Counted from the stretch's first letter, positions 45,552 through 54,600 are shown. The stretch: 64,000 bases of DNA from Clostridiales bacterium (GCA_017617995.1 JAFZVE010000049.1:62001-126000), one strand, 5' to 3'. Notes: generated from the letters alone by a model not told the origin. Program-made: numbers and translations.

Positions 45552-45716
45552 CTGTGTATCCTCCCAGATCCAATTCTGCACTCTCGTGCGACAAACAAAA
45601 ACAACCCCTGATGCAAATTGCACATATTGATTATAGACCGTTGATTGGGGAAAATTGTTAACTGCGTGAAAACAAAACGTTTAAGATTTGGATATATCCT
45701 TTGCGCCAGAAAATAC

Positions 45717-45722
45717 TATAAT
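45717..45722 (+). promoter_or_regulatory. -10 element of the HD-GYP gene
   Basis: A consensus TATAAT (45717-45722) about 37 nt before the start; no clear -35. Confidence 0.5.
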
Positions 45723-45758
45723 AGAAAAAGAGATTGTTAAGGGGAAGGGATTTGCGGT

Positions 45759-48146
45759 ATGTATGAGATTCTCAAGAGTGTCCAGCTAGATGTGATGCTG
45801 ATCCTCAGTGGTCTGGCTCTGGCTACGGTACTCTTCATGACCTTCTCCAAATCGTTCGACAGGAAGCGGAAGTTCTATCTGATCATGACGAACATTTTCG
45901 CCGTTCTGATTCTGATGTTCGATCGGGCTGCATATATATACAGAGGAGATACGAGCACATTAGGATACTGGATGGTCCGGATCAGTAACTTTGTGGTGTT
46001 TGGCATGGTCCTGACGATCGTCTGGGGCTTCAACCATTACGTGATGGATATCGTTCTGGATGATACGGTTATAAAGAGAGTCCCGCTCAGACTGAAAGTA
46101 ATCGATTATCTGGTATGCCTCGGTCTCATCCTGCTGATCATCTCGCAGTTCACCGGTCTGTATTATACCTTTGATGATTCGAACCGTTATCAGAGAGCAC
46201 CCGGATTCTTCATCGGGATGCTCATCCCCATGATTGTCCTTGTGATCCAGCTGACGGTGGTCGTGCAGTGCCGCCGATCCATCAGCAGGAGATTGTTCCT
46301 GTCGCTTGTCCTGTTCACGACGCTGCCGATCCTCGCGGGGATCTTGCAGCTGAAGTTTTATGGTTTGTCGCTCATCAATATCACTACGGGATTCCTGACA
46401 TCGATGCTCTATCTCTTCGCGCTCAATGATATTAACACAGAGGTGGCGCGTGCCCGTATGCTTGAGGTCACGCTTCTGAAGGAAGAAGGCGAGAGGATCA
46501 GGAGACTTTTCGATCAGACTGCTCAGGCCCTGGCCAGCGCGATCGATGCCAAAGACCCGTATACGAAAGGTCACTCTTCCCGTGTGGCCGAGTACTCCAG
46601 AAAGATTGCGGAACTGGCCGGAAAGAGCCAGAAAGAGTGTGAAGAAGTTTACTATGCGGCACTTCTCCACGATGTAGGCAAGATCGGCGTGCCGAGGACG
46701 ATCCTCAACAAAAAGGGGAGACTGGATGATGAGGAGTTCAAAGCGATCAAGCAGCACCCGAGTATCGGAGATCAGATCCTCTCGAGTATCAGCGAATCTC
46801 CGTACTTAAGTATCGGCGCCAAGTCGCACCACGAGAGGTACGACGGACGAGGGTATCCCGAAGGTCTTAAGGGAGAAGATATTCCCGAGATCGCCAGGAT
46901 CATTGCCGTGGCCGACGCCTATGATGCCATGACATCGAACCGAAGCTACCGTGATACGATCCCGCAGCAGCTGGTCAGGGAAGAGTTCGTGAAGTGTCTC
47001 GGCACACAGTTTGACCCGGTCTTTGGTAAGATCATGCTCCACCTGATCGATATCGACAGTGAATACCAGATGAAAGAAAAAGAAGACGTCAAGGAGCTCG
47101 CAGGTAAGAACGAACTGTCCTGTGATGACTACAGAACATCTGTGTCAGAGGGTATCATCATCACAAGAGAAATGGCGAGGATCCGTCTTATCAGTGCGCC
47201 GAAAGAGGGATATTCCAATCAGAACGGTCTTCCCTCTATCGTCCTCTTCGATTCACTCGACGCCAGGATCCACGAAGATGAGCAGAATATCGAGAAGCTC
47301 CTTTACTTCGAATACGGCGAGATAAGATTTGATGGGCAGACTGTCTGTAAGGGAGCCCGAAAGATGGAGACCCAAATAACAGAACGTGGCAGGGAAGCCA
47401 TACCGAAGAAAGGCACAGCTTATACGGTAGAGGCCGTAAAGGTGAGAGATCATATATTCATCCGGATCTCTTCTGATGAGAAAACCATGGAGATTACCAT
47501 AGCGCTCCCTGATAGCGCAAGATGGGCGTATATCGGACTTACCGGAGAACACTGCATGATAACAGAAGTAAGCATCGATCGTGATGAGGAGGCCGTTCCG
47601 GAAGATTATATTCCCAGGATCGCCGAAGAAGTCAGTTATATCAAAGTCCCTGCCGGTGATGTCCCGAATATCCAGGTGGACGGGTATCGTTCGGCAGCAA
47701 CGGATGGCATCCTTCTATCCGATAAGCTCACGATTTCCTTCCATACGATGAGCCTTCCGACGGCCAGACTTATCTGGCATTGTCCGTATTTCAGTATCTT
47801 CTCATCTGAAGACGGCAAAGTGAACGGACCGGATTTCCGTGAGTACAGCCTGATCCGCCTCGATGGGGAGAACTGGGCATCAAACGAATTCGGAACAAAC
47901 AAGATCTGTGCAAACAAGACTCCCGAATTTACAAACTGGGAGAAGTGGAAGGAACAAAACAGATCCGGCTTTGATGTGACGGTCACAGTTGAGCGCGCAG
48001 GAGACACCATCACGCTTACCACGAAGAACAACGGAATTGAAATCACGAACATCACAAGTATCAAAGAAGAACCGGAGAAGGTCTACATCGCGCTGACAGG
48101 AGACCAGTGTGCGATCACGAATATCCGGATCTCCCAAGGTAAGTAA
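45759..48146 (+). CDS. Membrane HD-GYP cyclic-di-GMP phosphodiesterase with duplicated C-terminal domain
   Basis: 795 residues. About seven N-terminal membrane segments (10-225) form a sensor. A HD-GYP domain (about 250-435) has H304-D305 in LLHDVGKIGV and HHERYDGRGYPEG at 357-369, so it should degrade cyclic di-GMP. A unique C-terminal half (about 460-795) has two related beta-rich units. Their ends read YIGLTGEHCMITEVSI and YIALTGDQCAITNIRI, with ASNEF- and TISF-like features as in concanavalin-type sugar-binding domains. I infer a ligand-binding sandwich, but its side of the membrane is unclear. Divergent from a diguanylate cyclase. Confidence 0.88.
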   Translation: MYEILKSVQLDVMLILSGLALATVLFMTFSKSFDRKRKFYLIMTNIFAVLILMFDRAAYIYRGDTSTLGYWMVRISNFVVFGMVLTIVWGFNHYVMDIVLDDTVIKRVPLRLKVIDYLVCLGLILLIISQFTGLYYTFDDSNRYQRAPGFFIGMLIPMIVLVIQLTVVVQCRRSISRRLFLSLVLFTTLPILAGILQLKFYGLSLINITTGFLTSMLYLFALNDINTEVARARMLEVTLLKEEGERIRRLFDQTAQALASAIDAKDPYTKGHSSRVAEYSRKIAELAGKSQKECEEVYYAALLHDVGKIGVPRTILNKKGRLDDEEFKAIKQHPSIGDQILSSISESPYLSIGAKSHHERYDGRGYPEGLKGEDIPEIARIIAVADAYDAMTSNRSYRDTIPQQLVREEFVKCLGTQFDPVFGKIMLHLIDIDSEYQMKEKEDVKELAGKNELSCDDYRTSVSEGIIITREMARIRLISAPKEGYSNQNGLPSIVLFDSLDARIHEDEQNIEKLLYFEYGEIRFDGQTVCKGARKMETQITERGREAIPKKGTAYTVEAVKVRDHIFIRISSDEKTMEITIALPDSARWAYIGLTGEHCMITEVSIDRDEEAVPEDYIPRIAEEVSYIKVPAGDVPNIQVDGYRSAATDGILLSDKLTISFHTMSLPTARLIWHCPYFSIFSSEDGKVNGPDFREYSLIRLDGENWASNEFGTNKICANKTPEFTNWEKWKEQNRSGFDVTVTVERAGDTITLTTKNNGIEITNITSIKEEPEKVYIALTGDQCAITNIRISQGK

Positions 48147-48288
48147 CGTTCAAGGAAGGAATGAAATCGTCCTTTTGTCGTTCAATGTTGCGGTGAAGTT
48201 CTGACATGCCCTGCCCTTGCTTTTCCCCCCGAAATATATTAGCATCTTTTTCAAAAGAAAAAAGGAAACAAGGGTTACGAAAAAAGAA

Positions 48289-49203
48289 ATGGCGTATCAC
48301 ATAAACAGATCTATACGTGTAGCGATTGCTGTATTACTTGGTACGGCAGTGCTTCTGGCAGGCTGTTCTCATTTGACGGAACAGACAACGACTTCCTTGA
48401 CAACGTCTGAATATACCACCACTACGAGCGAAACTGAGCTAACGACCGTGATAGAAGAAACCGAGCCCACCACATCTGAGACGGCACCGCTTCCGACAGG
48501 CACGCCCGTTCCGCTGGAAGCTTTCGCGAATATCAACGAAGAATACTCTTTGGAAGATATCGTCAATGAAGTCGGCCCTTATGCAAGACAGGAATGCCCG
48601 AATGTATATATTTGGACAATTGACGATGGCTCTGAGGTCTGGGTGTTCGATATTAAGCCCCAGGAAACAACAAACAAATTGCACGAAGCCATTTTATCTC
48701 AGGAAGGTATTGCTGTTGCTCATATCAACGGACTCGAGGAAACACTGCTGTTCAGCTCACTCGATTCGATTACTATAGGCCATACAACCAAATTTGATAA
48801 GTATGAAGTTTCCAATTTAGTTACCAGAGAATTCGGACCTGAATTAGAGGCCGGTTATTACATACTGGAAGAAAACGGATATGTTTATTTTATTTTTTGC
48901 GCCGGTCCCCAGGAAGCCAGAGGCAAACTTATTCACATAAAAGAAGTCCGTATCACAAAGATAGATTATGATCATAACGGGTTAATGATTCAGGTCGAGA
49001 TGTTGACATATGATGATGTTGACTTGCCGGATATCGGAAGACCGGCATGGCCTTGCTGCATCTTTAGATTTGATCAGATGCCGGAAAATTTCGTGGTGGT
49101 AAATGAATATAGAGTGGATGTCCCGTTTATGGGGTATATCAAGGATTCAGAGACATGGGAAGTGATCCTGCCTGAAACCGATGTAACGGATAATGCGGGC
49201 TGA
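48289..49203 (+). CDS. Lipoprotein with Thr-rich linker, unknown function
   Basis: 304 residues. ATG 48289 opens a signal peptide (SIRVAIAVLLGTAVLLAGC) with lipobox LAGC. A linker of about 45 residues rich in Thr, Ser and Glu follows, then a globular domain of about 230 residues containing EEYSLEDIVNEVGPYARQ and YILEENGYVYFIFCAGP. I recognise no family for the domain. It lies downstream of the HD-GYP gene with a 142-nt gap. Confidence 0.65.
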   Translation: MAYHINRSIRVAIAVLLGTAVLLAGCSHLTEQTTTSLTTSEYTTTTSETELTTVIEETEPTTSETAPLPTGTPVPLEAFANINEEYSLEDIVNEVGPYARQECPNVYIWTIDDGSEVWVFDIKPQETTNKLHEAILSQEGIAVAHINGLEETLLFSSLDSITIGHTTKFDKYEVSNLVTREFGPELEAGYYILEENGYVYFIFCAGPQEARGKLIHIKEVRITKIDYDHNGLMIQVEMLTYDDVDLPDIGRPAWPCCIFRFDQMPENFVVVNEYRVDVPFMGYIKDSETWEVILPETDVTDNAG

Positions 49204-49234
49204 TACATCCGAGCGAAATGAAGAAAGAGAACGA

Positions 49235-49768
49235 TTAGATCTTGCCGGAAATCTTCAAGATCAGATAAATTACGCCGAGAAGAATCGCGAACCTTACGAG
49301 CATATAGATAAGGACGCGTAAACAACTTGCGGACTTGGTCTGCGAATTCAGATAATACAGGGAACAGTTCTGATTCGGATCAGAAGGGTCATAACAGATC
49401 GTCTGGGTCTTTCTTCCCATAAATGATGCAGAGGCTTCACCTTTACCTCGATAGGTCTGCCCATCGGCTTCAAATTCGTACGTGATAATGAAATAGGAAT
49501 CGACATCGTCTTTTCCCGTCTCCGGATCACGTCTGCCGGAACTGACATGGACCCAGTGATGCTCCAGGATCCGTCCCTCGGCTCGACCGGTATAGTTCTT
49601 ATACTTTTCCAGAGCGCGTGCCTTGGCTTTCTTTTCGGTAGATCGGCTCCACCAGATCAGAAGAACAAAGAAGGCTAGCAGGATGCCGAGCTCGAGCAGT
49701 GCTCCGGGTACCTTATCCGGGTTTATATTCGTACTTAGATTCGAGAGTAGATCCATAATCAGATTCAT
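49235..49768 (-). CDS. DUF3592-like membrane protein
   Basis: 177 residues. Membrane segments lie at about 20-40 and 150-175, around a beta-rich soluble part (GRAEGRILEHHWVHVSSGRR, YFIITYEFEADGQTYRGKGE, TICYDPSDPNQNCSLYY). The pattern resembles DUF3592 proteins, whose role is unknown. ATG 49768 follows GGAGG by 5 nt. It directly follows the zinc-ribbon gene upstream on the same strand and is probably co-transcribed. Confidence 0.6.
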   Translation of the reverse strand: MNLIMDLLSNLSTNINPDKVPGALLELGILLAFFVLLIWWSRSTEKKAKARALEKYKNYTGRAEGRILEHHWVHVSSGRRDPETGKDDVDSYFIITYEFEADGQTYRGKGEASASFMGRKTQTICYDPSDPNQNCSLYYLNSQTKSASCLRVLIYMLVRFAILLGVIYLILKISGKI

Positions 49769-49798
49769 AGGAACCTCCGGCACTACACGCTATGTCTA

Positions 49799-51283
49799 TC
49801 AGATGTAACCGAAGTTGGAAAGCTCCGCCAGCACGATGAGCGCAAGGATCGCAAACGTGATGATCAGGGGCTTAATCAGATACGTTTGTCCTATATTCCG
49901 GATCTCATAGATCACCCAGTCTTCGCTTTCCACTTCGCTCTTCGAACCACAATACGGACAGTTCCTGGTCTTAAATGCATTGAAACTCGCGCCGCAGGTC
50001 CGGCACTGGATCTTCGCGATCGAAAAGTTAGATGTGATTGGCACGTCGGTTCTGCGTCCTGCCTTGATCCGGTAGGCTTCGCGTCCCGATTTGATCTTAT
50101 CACCCAGATCACGCGTGTTCTCCACGAAAAGATCGCCCGTGACATAGACGTGATTGCCTTCCTCTTTGACCTTCTTACAGGACATCCATCCGCTGAAAGA
50201 GCAGTCGATCACGTTATCAAATTCCGAACTGACATCGCCGCCCTCATAGAACGGAAGGTTTTCACGGCTGTCGGAAAATACTACGAGTTTGAAAAGGGAA
50301 GTGATCCTCGAAGAGAATTTCTCGAAGGTATATTCCGAACTGATCTTGGCCATCTTCGCGGCGAATCTTTTCCGGGAATTTCCTACGGAGAATGCCGGTG
50401 CGCCCGAGCTCATCTGGCGTCCGGCGGCTCCGAAAATCGAGAGGATCCAGATGAAATATCCGAAGATGGGACTGACGATGACCATGCCGATAATGTAGAA
50501 GACGAGCCATTGAGGAGTGATCTGGAATTTGCCTCCTGGAATCGCACCGAAGCGGGCTTGCAGCACGGAGAAAAGAAGAAACAGTGGGATCGTCACGGGA
50601 AGGGCATATAGACCGAACTTAATGATCGTCTTCCAGATCGGATCTTTCCTTCCGGAGGGATCGTAGGAAAAGAAGTAATTCGATACCTTCGGATACAGTT
50701 CCGACATCTTAAAAGAGGTACCGCACTGGCTGCATCCTTCCTGGAGTTCCCTGATCGTGGAGACCGCGCCGCAGTTCGGACAGCAGTAGGTGTCCGAACT
50801 GACATCTTCGCCCGCGCGCACATCGACGACCGTCTCGTAAATGGCCTGCGGTTCTCTATGCTTATATGTCTTCATGTTGGATCGGGAAAACTTCTTCTTG
50901 TGATCGACGAAGCCGACGGACCACGAGGTCTCATACTGACCATCGGTCCAGGAACGGACTTTATTGAATCCTTCCTTAAAGTTTGCCCCCGGGATCATCT
51001 CTTCCTCGAGGGTGAGGCCTCTGTTCGCGATACGGTCTCTCTGCAGTTCCAGACAATACCGAAGTTCACGGTCGGCCGACATCACCTTTGCACCCGGCTC
51101 GCCGGCGTGTTTTAATTCCTCGCGAAATGCGGCTGCCACCGCAGCTCTTTCTTTCGACCGGTCTTCCGCAGTGCCACCCGCGATCATCGCCGCCGCTTCT
51201 TCCACGCTTACGCCTGATGCCAGAGCGATCGCTTCTTCTTCCGTACGCCAATTCTGATTTGGATTCGTATTATTCTCACTCAT
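49799..51283 (-). CDS. Zinc-ribbon membrane protein, Tim44-like region possible
   Basis: 494 residues. A central zinc ribbon (CCPNCGAVSTIRELQEGCSQCG, about 170-200) and a second near the C-terminus (CRTCGASFNAFKTRNCPYCGS, about 430-455) flank membrane segments (about 225-290) and a soluble domain. A final membrane segment (about 470-490) ends the protein. Parts resemble Tim44-like zinc-ribbon proteins of Firmicutes, but the match is weak. It differs from the pair at 32-36 kb. ATG 51283 is chosen over GTG 51292 because GGAG lies 8 nt before it. Confidence 0.6.
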   Translation of the reverse strand: MSENNTNPNQNWRTEEEAIALASGVSVEEAAAMIAGGTAEDRSKERAAVAAAFREELKHAGEPGAKVMSADRELRYCLELQRDRIANRGLTLEEEMIPGANFKEGFNKVRSWTDGQYETSWSVGFVDHKKKFSRSNMKTYKHREPQAIYETVVDVRAGEDVSSDTYCCPNCGAVSTIRELQEGCSQCGTSFKMSELYPKVSNYFFSYDPSGRKDPIWKTIIKFGLYALPVTIPLFLLFSVLQARFGAIPGGKFQITPQWLVFYIIGMVIVSPIFGYFIWILSIFGAAGRQMSSGAPAFSVGNSRKRFAAKMAKISSEYTFEKFSSRITSLFKLVVFSDSRENLPFYEGGDVSSEFDNVIDCSFSGWMSCKKVKEEGNHVYVTGDLFVENTRDLGDKIKSGREAYRIKAGRRTDVPITSNFSIAKIQCRTCGASFNAFKTRNCPYCGSKSEVESEDWVIYEIRNIGQTYLIKPLIITFAILALIVLAELSNFGYI

Positions 51284-51372
51284 ACACGCCACTCCAATAT
51301 CCCCATGCCCAAGTTTACTCTATCTCTATCATACCATGTCAGACTCAATCGACAAAATGATATGTTCAGACT

Positions 51373-52128
51373 TTAGTTGACGATATGATGTGCCTCTTCG
51401 ATGAAAAGTTCGTCGTATCCGGCTCTGTAATGTACGATGCGTGCATGGGCAAACATGCCGTCTTCCGATGTTAGTCTGAAATCGAACCAGTCATCAAAAT
51501 CATCCTTCATGTTACGGATCTCGGCTTTCGGATACATAGCGGCATACTGTTCTTTGAAATACTCATACAGCTCCTCGCCACGGCCGTTTGTGATTCTCAG
51601 CGTTACCGTGGTTTGGCGGTCCATATATCCGGCGGTATCTTCGGGCTGCAGGTTCGTAACGATATCTTTTTCATAGTCCCAATTGCAGCAGAAGGATACT
51701 TCCGTCATGCAGATTCCCGAATCGAGGGGGTAACCGTATCCGAAATTAAGACTGGCGTCCATGCTAACGGTGTAAGGATGCTTGCCCATCTCTACGATAG
51801 AAGGAAGTCTGGCTTCGAGTTCCTCGGAGCTCTCACCGTCAATCAGCTCCAGAGTAAGGTTCCTGTGGCAGAATTCGAAGATCTCCTGATCCGACATATC
51901 ATCTAACGGAACTTCGACCTTAGCCATAGGGTCATCACTATCTGTCGTAGTTTCTTTTTCGACCTCTTCATCGGAAACGATTGCTTCGATATCTTTATCT
52001 TCCGTTTTCGCCTTTTTCTTCGTTTCTTCCGGATCACTCTTCTTGCTCGCGCAGGCGGTGGTGGAGCCGATAATCGATACTACTGTGAATGTAACTGCGA
52101 TGATTCTGATAATTGCTTTCGTTTTCAT
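51373..52128 (-). CDS. Lipoprotein related to the ECF fusion ectodomain (distant copy)
   Basis: 252 residues minus the stop. The signal peptide MKTKAIIRIIAVTFTVVSIIGS with lipobox TTAC is nearly identical to that of the gene at 52201-52911. A charged linker leads to a domain beginning PLDDMSDQEIFEFCHRNLTLE, which echoes the DxMTxxE start of the ECF-fusion ectodomain but diverges afterwards. DNA upstream of the start, read in frame, gives AIRKGTGI, matching AVKKGTGI inside the sigma gene. I infer descent from that gene. Function unknown. Confidence 0.65.
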   Translation of the reverse strand: MKTKAIIRIIAVTFTVVSIIGSTTACASKKSDPEETKKKAKTEDKDIEAIVSDEEVEKETTTDSDDPMAKVEVPLDDMSDQEIFEFCHRNLTLELIDGESSEELEARLPSIVEMGKHPYTVSMDASLNFGYGYPLDSGICMTEVSFCCNWDYEKDIVTNLQPEDTAGYMDRQTTVTLRITNGRGEELYEYFKEQYAAMYPKAEIRNMKDDFDDWFDFRLTSEDGMFAHARIVHYRAGYDELFIEEAHHIVN

Positions 52129-52160
52129 AATTCCTGTTCCTTTCCTGATCGCATGTGGTG
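52083..52160 (-). repeat. Duplicated leader/signal-peptide segment, copy 1
   Basis: About 78 nt covering the first codons and upstream leader of the lipoprotein gene, nearly identical to 52864-52943. It includes TTTCCTGATCGCATGT upstream of the start. Confidence 0.7.
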
Positions 52161-52200
52161 CGAAGGGCAAACTGTTAGCAGAATGGTTTTGGCTCTTCGA

Positions 52201-52911
52201 TTAACCATTGAGCGGGAAATCGAAGGAGATCACATAGTCTCCCACTTGATTCACTTGCAACGTGCAGGTTTTTCTGTCGCATTGAAATCCTACGTACCAG
52301 GAGTTTTCGTGTTTTATGTCTGCGTTGATCTCGAAACCTTCCGACTGGATCTTTGTTACGATTGCTTCCGCTACCTCGAAGGCATAATCCTTATCTTCGA
52401 TATGCACCTCTAAGGCTATGTGTCCGGTCCCGTCAAAAGTCGGATCACATTTCATGCCGGAGAAGATAGAGATCCTGCTGATATAGCATGTGGTGTCAGA
52501 AGAGGATCCGTAGAAGAACCAGCTGAATTCGTCATCTTTACTCTTGAAAAGTGTGCAGCCATCCGTGATGATGTTCTCGTAATAATCTTTGCTGTACATA
52601 CCGGACTCTACACGGGTCGTTCTCCAGAGATCTTCGACGATCTCATCTGTTGTCATTCCGTCCAGACGGAGAATGATCGAGTCTTCAGTGATCGGTCTGG
52701 TCTCCGAAAGAACCTCGGTCGACTCTGTCAGCAGAGGAAGCTCTGAGTTGTCTGAATCTCCGGCTTTTTTGGTAGATTCTTCGATCTGGGTATGCTTTTC
52801 CTTGCTCGATTCCGTATCATTCTTCTTGATGGTGCAGGCAGTGGTTGCACCGATGATCGATACTGCTGTGAATGTAACTGCGATGATTCTGATGATAGCT
52901 TTCGTTTTCAT
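52201..52911 (-). CDS. Lipoprotein homologous to the ECF fusion ectodomain
   Basis: 236 residues. The signal peptide ends in lipobox TTAC, followed by a charged Ser/Thr linker and a domain from about residue 80. That domain aligns with the C-terminal part of the sigma-fusion protein: LDGMTTDEIVEDLWRTTRVE against MDDMTPEECVENLWNTTNVH, and later FSWFFYGSS against FSWIFGRND, CDPTFDGTG against CDPTYKGND. Both end in YVI(S/D)F(D/I). It has its own copy of the ECF-type promoter at 53035-53067. It is probably an extracytoplasmic competitor, partner or sensor for the membrane sigma factor. Confidence 0.75.
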   Translation of the reverse strand: MKTKAIIRIIAVTFTAVSIIGATTACTIKKNDTESSKEKHTQIEESTKKAGDSDNSELPLLTESTEVLSETRPITEDSIILRLDGMTTDEIVEDLWRTTRVESGMYSKDYYENIITDGCTLFKSKDDEFSWFFYGSSSDTTCYISRISIFSGMKCDPTFDGTGHIALEVHIEDKDYAFEVAEAIVTKIQSEGFEINADIKHENSWYVGFQCDRKTCTLQVNQVGDYVISFDFPLNG

Positions 52912-52943
52912 AATCCATATTCCTTTCCTGATCGCATGTAGCG
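52864..52943 (-). repeat. Duplicated leader/signal-peptide segment, copy 2
   Basis: The partner of 52083-52160. The two leaders are more alike than the mature domains they precede. Confidence 0.7.
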
Positions 52944-53034
52944 TTAAGGGCTTTCCTGCTTTCCGAAGAAACAGCCTGTATCGATGCGGGTAACAGGCTG
53001 CGTTTTTGCCGCCTGTGTATCCGCATCTGCCCTA

Positions 53035-53067
53035 TAGACGAATAACAGATGTGAAATATTGGGTGGT
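53035..53067 (-). promoter_or_regulatory. ECF-type promoter of the lipoprotein gene
   Basis: On the minus strand: ACCACCCAATA (53067-53057), 16 nt, CGTCTATA (from 53040). The same two boxes with the same spacing precede the sigma-fusion gene, and the 27 nt around the -10 box are identical. CGTC is a typical ECF -10. Confidence 0.7.
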
Positions 53068-53156
53068 TTTGAAAAATTTTCGGACAGACTTTACTACGAG
53101 GTAGAATACTGCCTGAAACAGATCATTTTCCGAAATGGAATAATATCTGAATTAGT

Positions 53157-54566
53157 CTATTTCCCGATGAGCGGAATGATGAAGTCGATGACATAATCAG
53201 TAAGGAAATATGCCCGCGCGTCAAAGACTCTTCCATTTCCCTTAAACCGCACGGTTCTCTGGGTAGAGACTTTTCCGTCATCACTTTTGACTTCGTAGCC
53301 TTCTGCCTCGAGACGATCGATGATCAGTTCGAGTACTTCTTCTGAATAAGCCTCGTCACCAAGATAGACCAGCAGATGGACATAGGAATAGTCATCGTTT
53401 CCTTTATAAGTCGGATCACACTCGTCTTGCGAGTACACTTCCAATGTAGAGATGAAGCGCTTGGCGTCGTTTCTTCCGAAGATCCAGGAAAACTTGTCAT
53501 AATTCAGCAGGGTGAGATCACCTGATAATACGATCTTCTCGCAATACTCCTCGCGTGTCATGCCTGTATGTACATTAGTGGTGTTCCAGAGGTTCTCGAC
53601 GCACTCCTCCGGGGTCATATCATCCATGTAGACATAGATTGAGCCGTCCGTGGACGAGCCGTAGATGTCTTCACTATGCGTTCCCGAGCTGATCGGTGCG
53701 GATGAGGATCCGTCATCCGGATCGATCGATCTGCGCCTGTCTTGGTTCGTTATGATCGCATTTTTATCATTCTTTTTAGAAGAGGATTTCTGTGTAAATC
53801 CTATTGTAATGCCTATTAAAGCACCGACGACAACGACTGCCGCGATTGATCCGATAATTGCTTTTTTCATCATGATACCTGTCCCTTTCTTTACTGCTTC
53901 TGCAGTACTTGACGCGGCTTCCCCTGCGGAAGCCTCAGCAGATGCGGACAGGTGGCTGAGTAACGAAGCGGGCATGGGCTTAAAGGGTACCTGCTCGGCT
54001 TCTTTGATAAACAGACTACTTAAGAACGGCACGACCATAAACAGCTTGGTGTCATTATCTTTTTCATATTTCTCTACCTCCTTCTTGATTTTCTTCTTGG
54101 CGAAGCTCAGACGCCACAGAATTGTTCCCAGGGGAACACCAAGAACTTCGGAGATCTCTTTCGTCGTCATCTCGTCGAAATAGTAGAGGATGAGCGTTCT
54201 TCGGATGTCTTCCGACAGAGAATTCTCGATGATGTCCATGATCACCTTTCTCATCTCGGCCGACTCGACGAGCGAGTCCGGCAAGAAATCCTCAGGCACA
54301 TCCTCTACGTTTTCGAAGAATTCATCTTCTACATTGATGGTCTTCGTCAGTTTGATCCGATCGAGACACTTGTTGGCCGCCGTCTTCTTCAGCCAGGCGT
54401 GGACCTTGCTTTTATCCTGGATCGAGTCGTAGGACTTGATCAGGGAAAGGAAAGTCTCCTGGACGATGTCCTCTGCATCGGCCTCGTTCTTAAGAAGAGA
54501 CATGGCCGTCCAGTACACCGCACGGTATGAGTCGTTGTAGATCTTTTCGAGTTCCTGGTTTGTCAC
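53157..54566 (-). CDS. ECF sigma factor fused to membrane anchor and extracytoplasmic domain
   Basis: 469 residues. Sigma region 2 (about 10-80: AEDIVQETFLSLIKSYDSI and VHAWLKKTAANKCLDRIK) and region 4 (about 115-165: LYYFDEMTTKEISEVLGVPLGTILWRLSFAKKKIKKE) form a normal ECF sigma factor. A linker of about 60 residues leads to one membrane segment (about 236-258). A Ser/Asp-rich stretch and a domain (about 300-469) related to the lipoproteins downstream follow. GTG start with AGGAGG. Its promoter box recurs before the first lipoprotein gene, which suggests autoregulation. An internal MM (232-233) with an upstream purine-rich stretch might start a separate anchor protein. Confidence 0.85.
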   Translation of the reverse strand: MTNQELEKIYNDSYRAVYWTAMSLLKNEADAEDIVQETFLSLIKSYDSIQDKSKVHAWLKKTAANKCLDRIKLTKTINVEDEFFENVEDVPEDFLPDSLVESAEMRKVIMDIIENSLSEDIRRTLILYYFDEMTTKEISEVLGVPLGTILWRLSFAKKKIKKEVEKYEKDNDTKLFMVVPFLSSLFIKEAEQVPFKPMPASLLSHLSASAEASAGEAASSTAEAVKKGTGIMMKKAIIGSIAAVVVVGALIGITIGFTQKSSSKKNDKNAIITNQDRRRSIDPDDGSSSAPISSGTHSEDIYGSSTDGSIYVYMDDMTPEECVENLWNTTNVHTGMTREEYCEKIVLSGDLTLLNYDKFSWIFGRNDAKRFISTLEVYSQDECDPTYKGNDDYSYVHLLVYLGDEAYSEEVLELIIDRLEAEGYEVKSDDGKVSTQRTVRFKGNGRVFDARAYFLTDYVIDFIIPLIGK

Positions 54567-54600
54567 TTTCTTTCGCCTCCTGTTATCCGCATCTGCCCTA

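Noticed and set aside
44238-45611. Plus-strand open frame of 457 codons opposite the GGEEF cyclase
   Set aside because: The minus-strand frame contains an intact GGDEF domain; the opposite frame shows no family features.
52160-52190. Partial match to the 26-nt hairpin core (ACAGTTTGC on the minus strand)
   Set aside because: Only about nine bases match continuously and there is no enclosing terminator stem.
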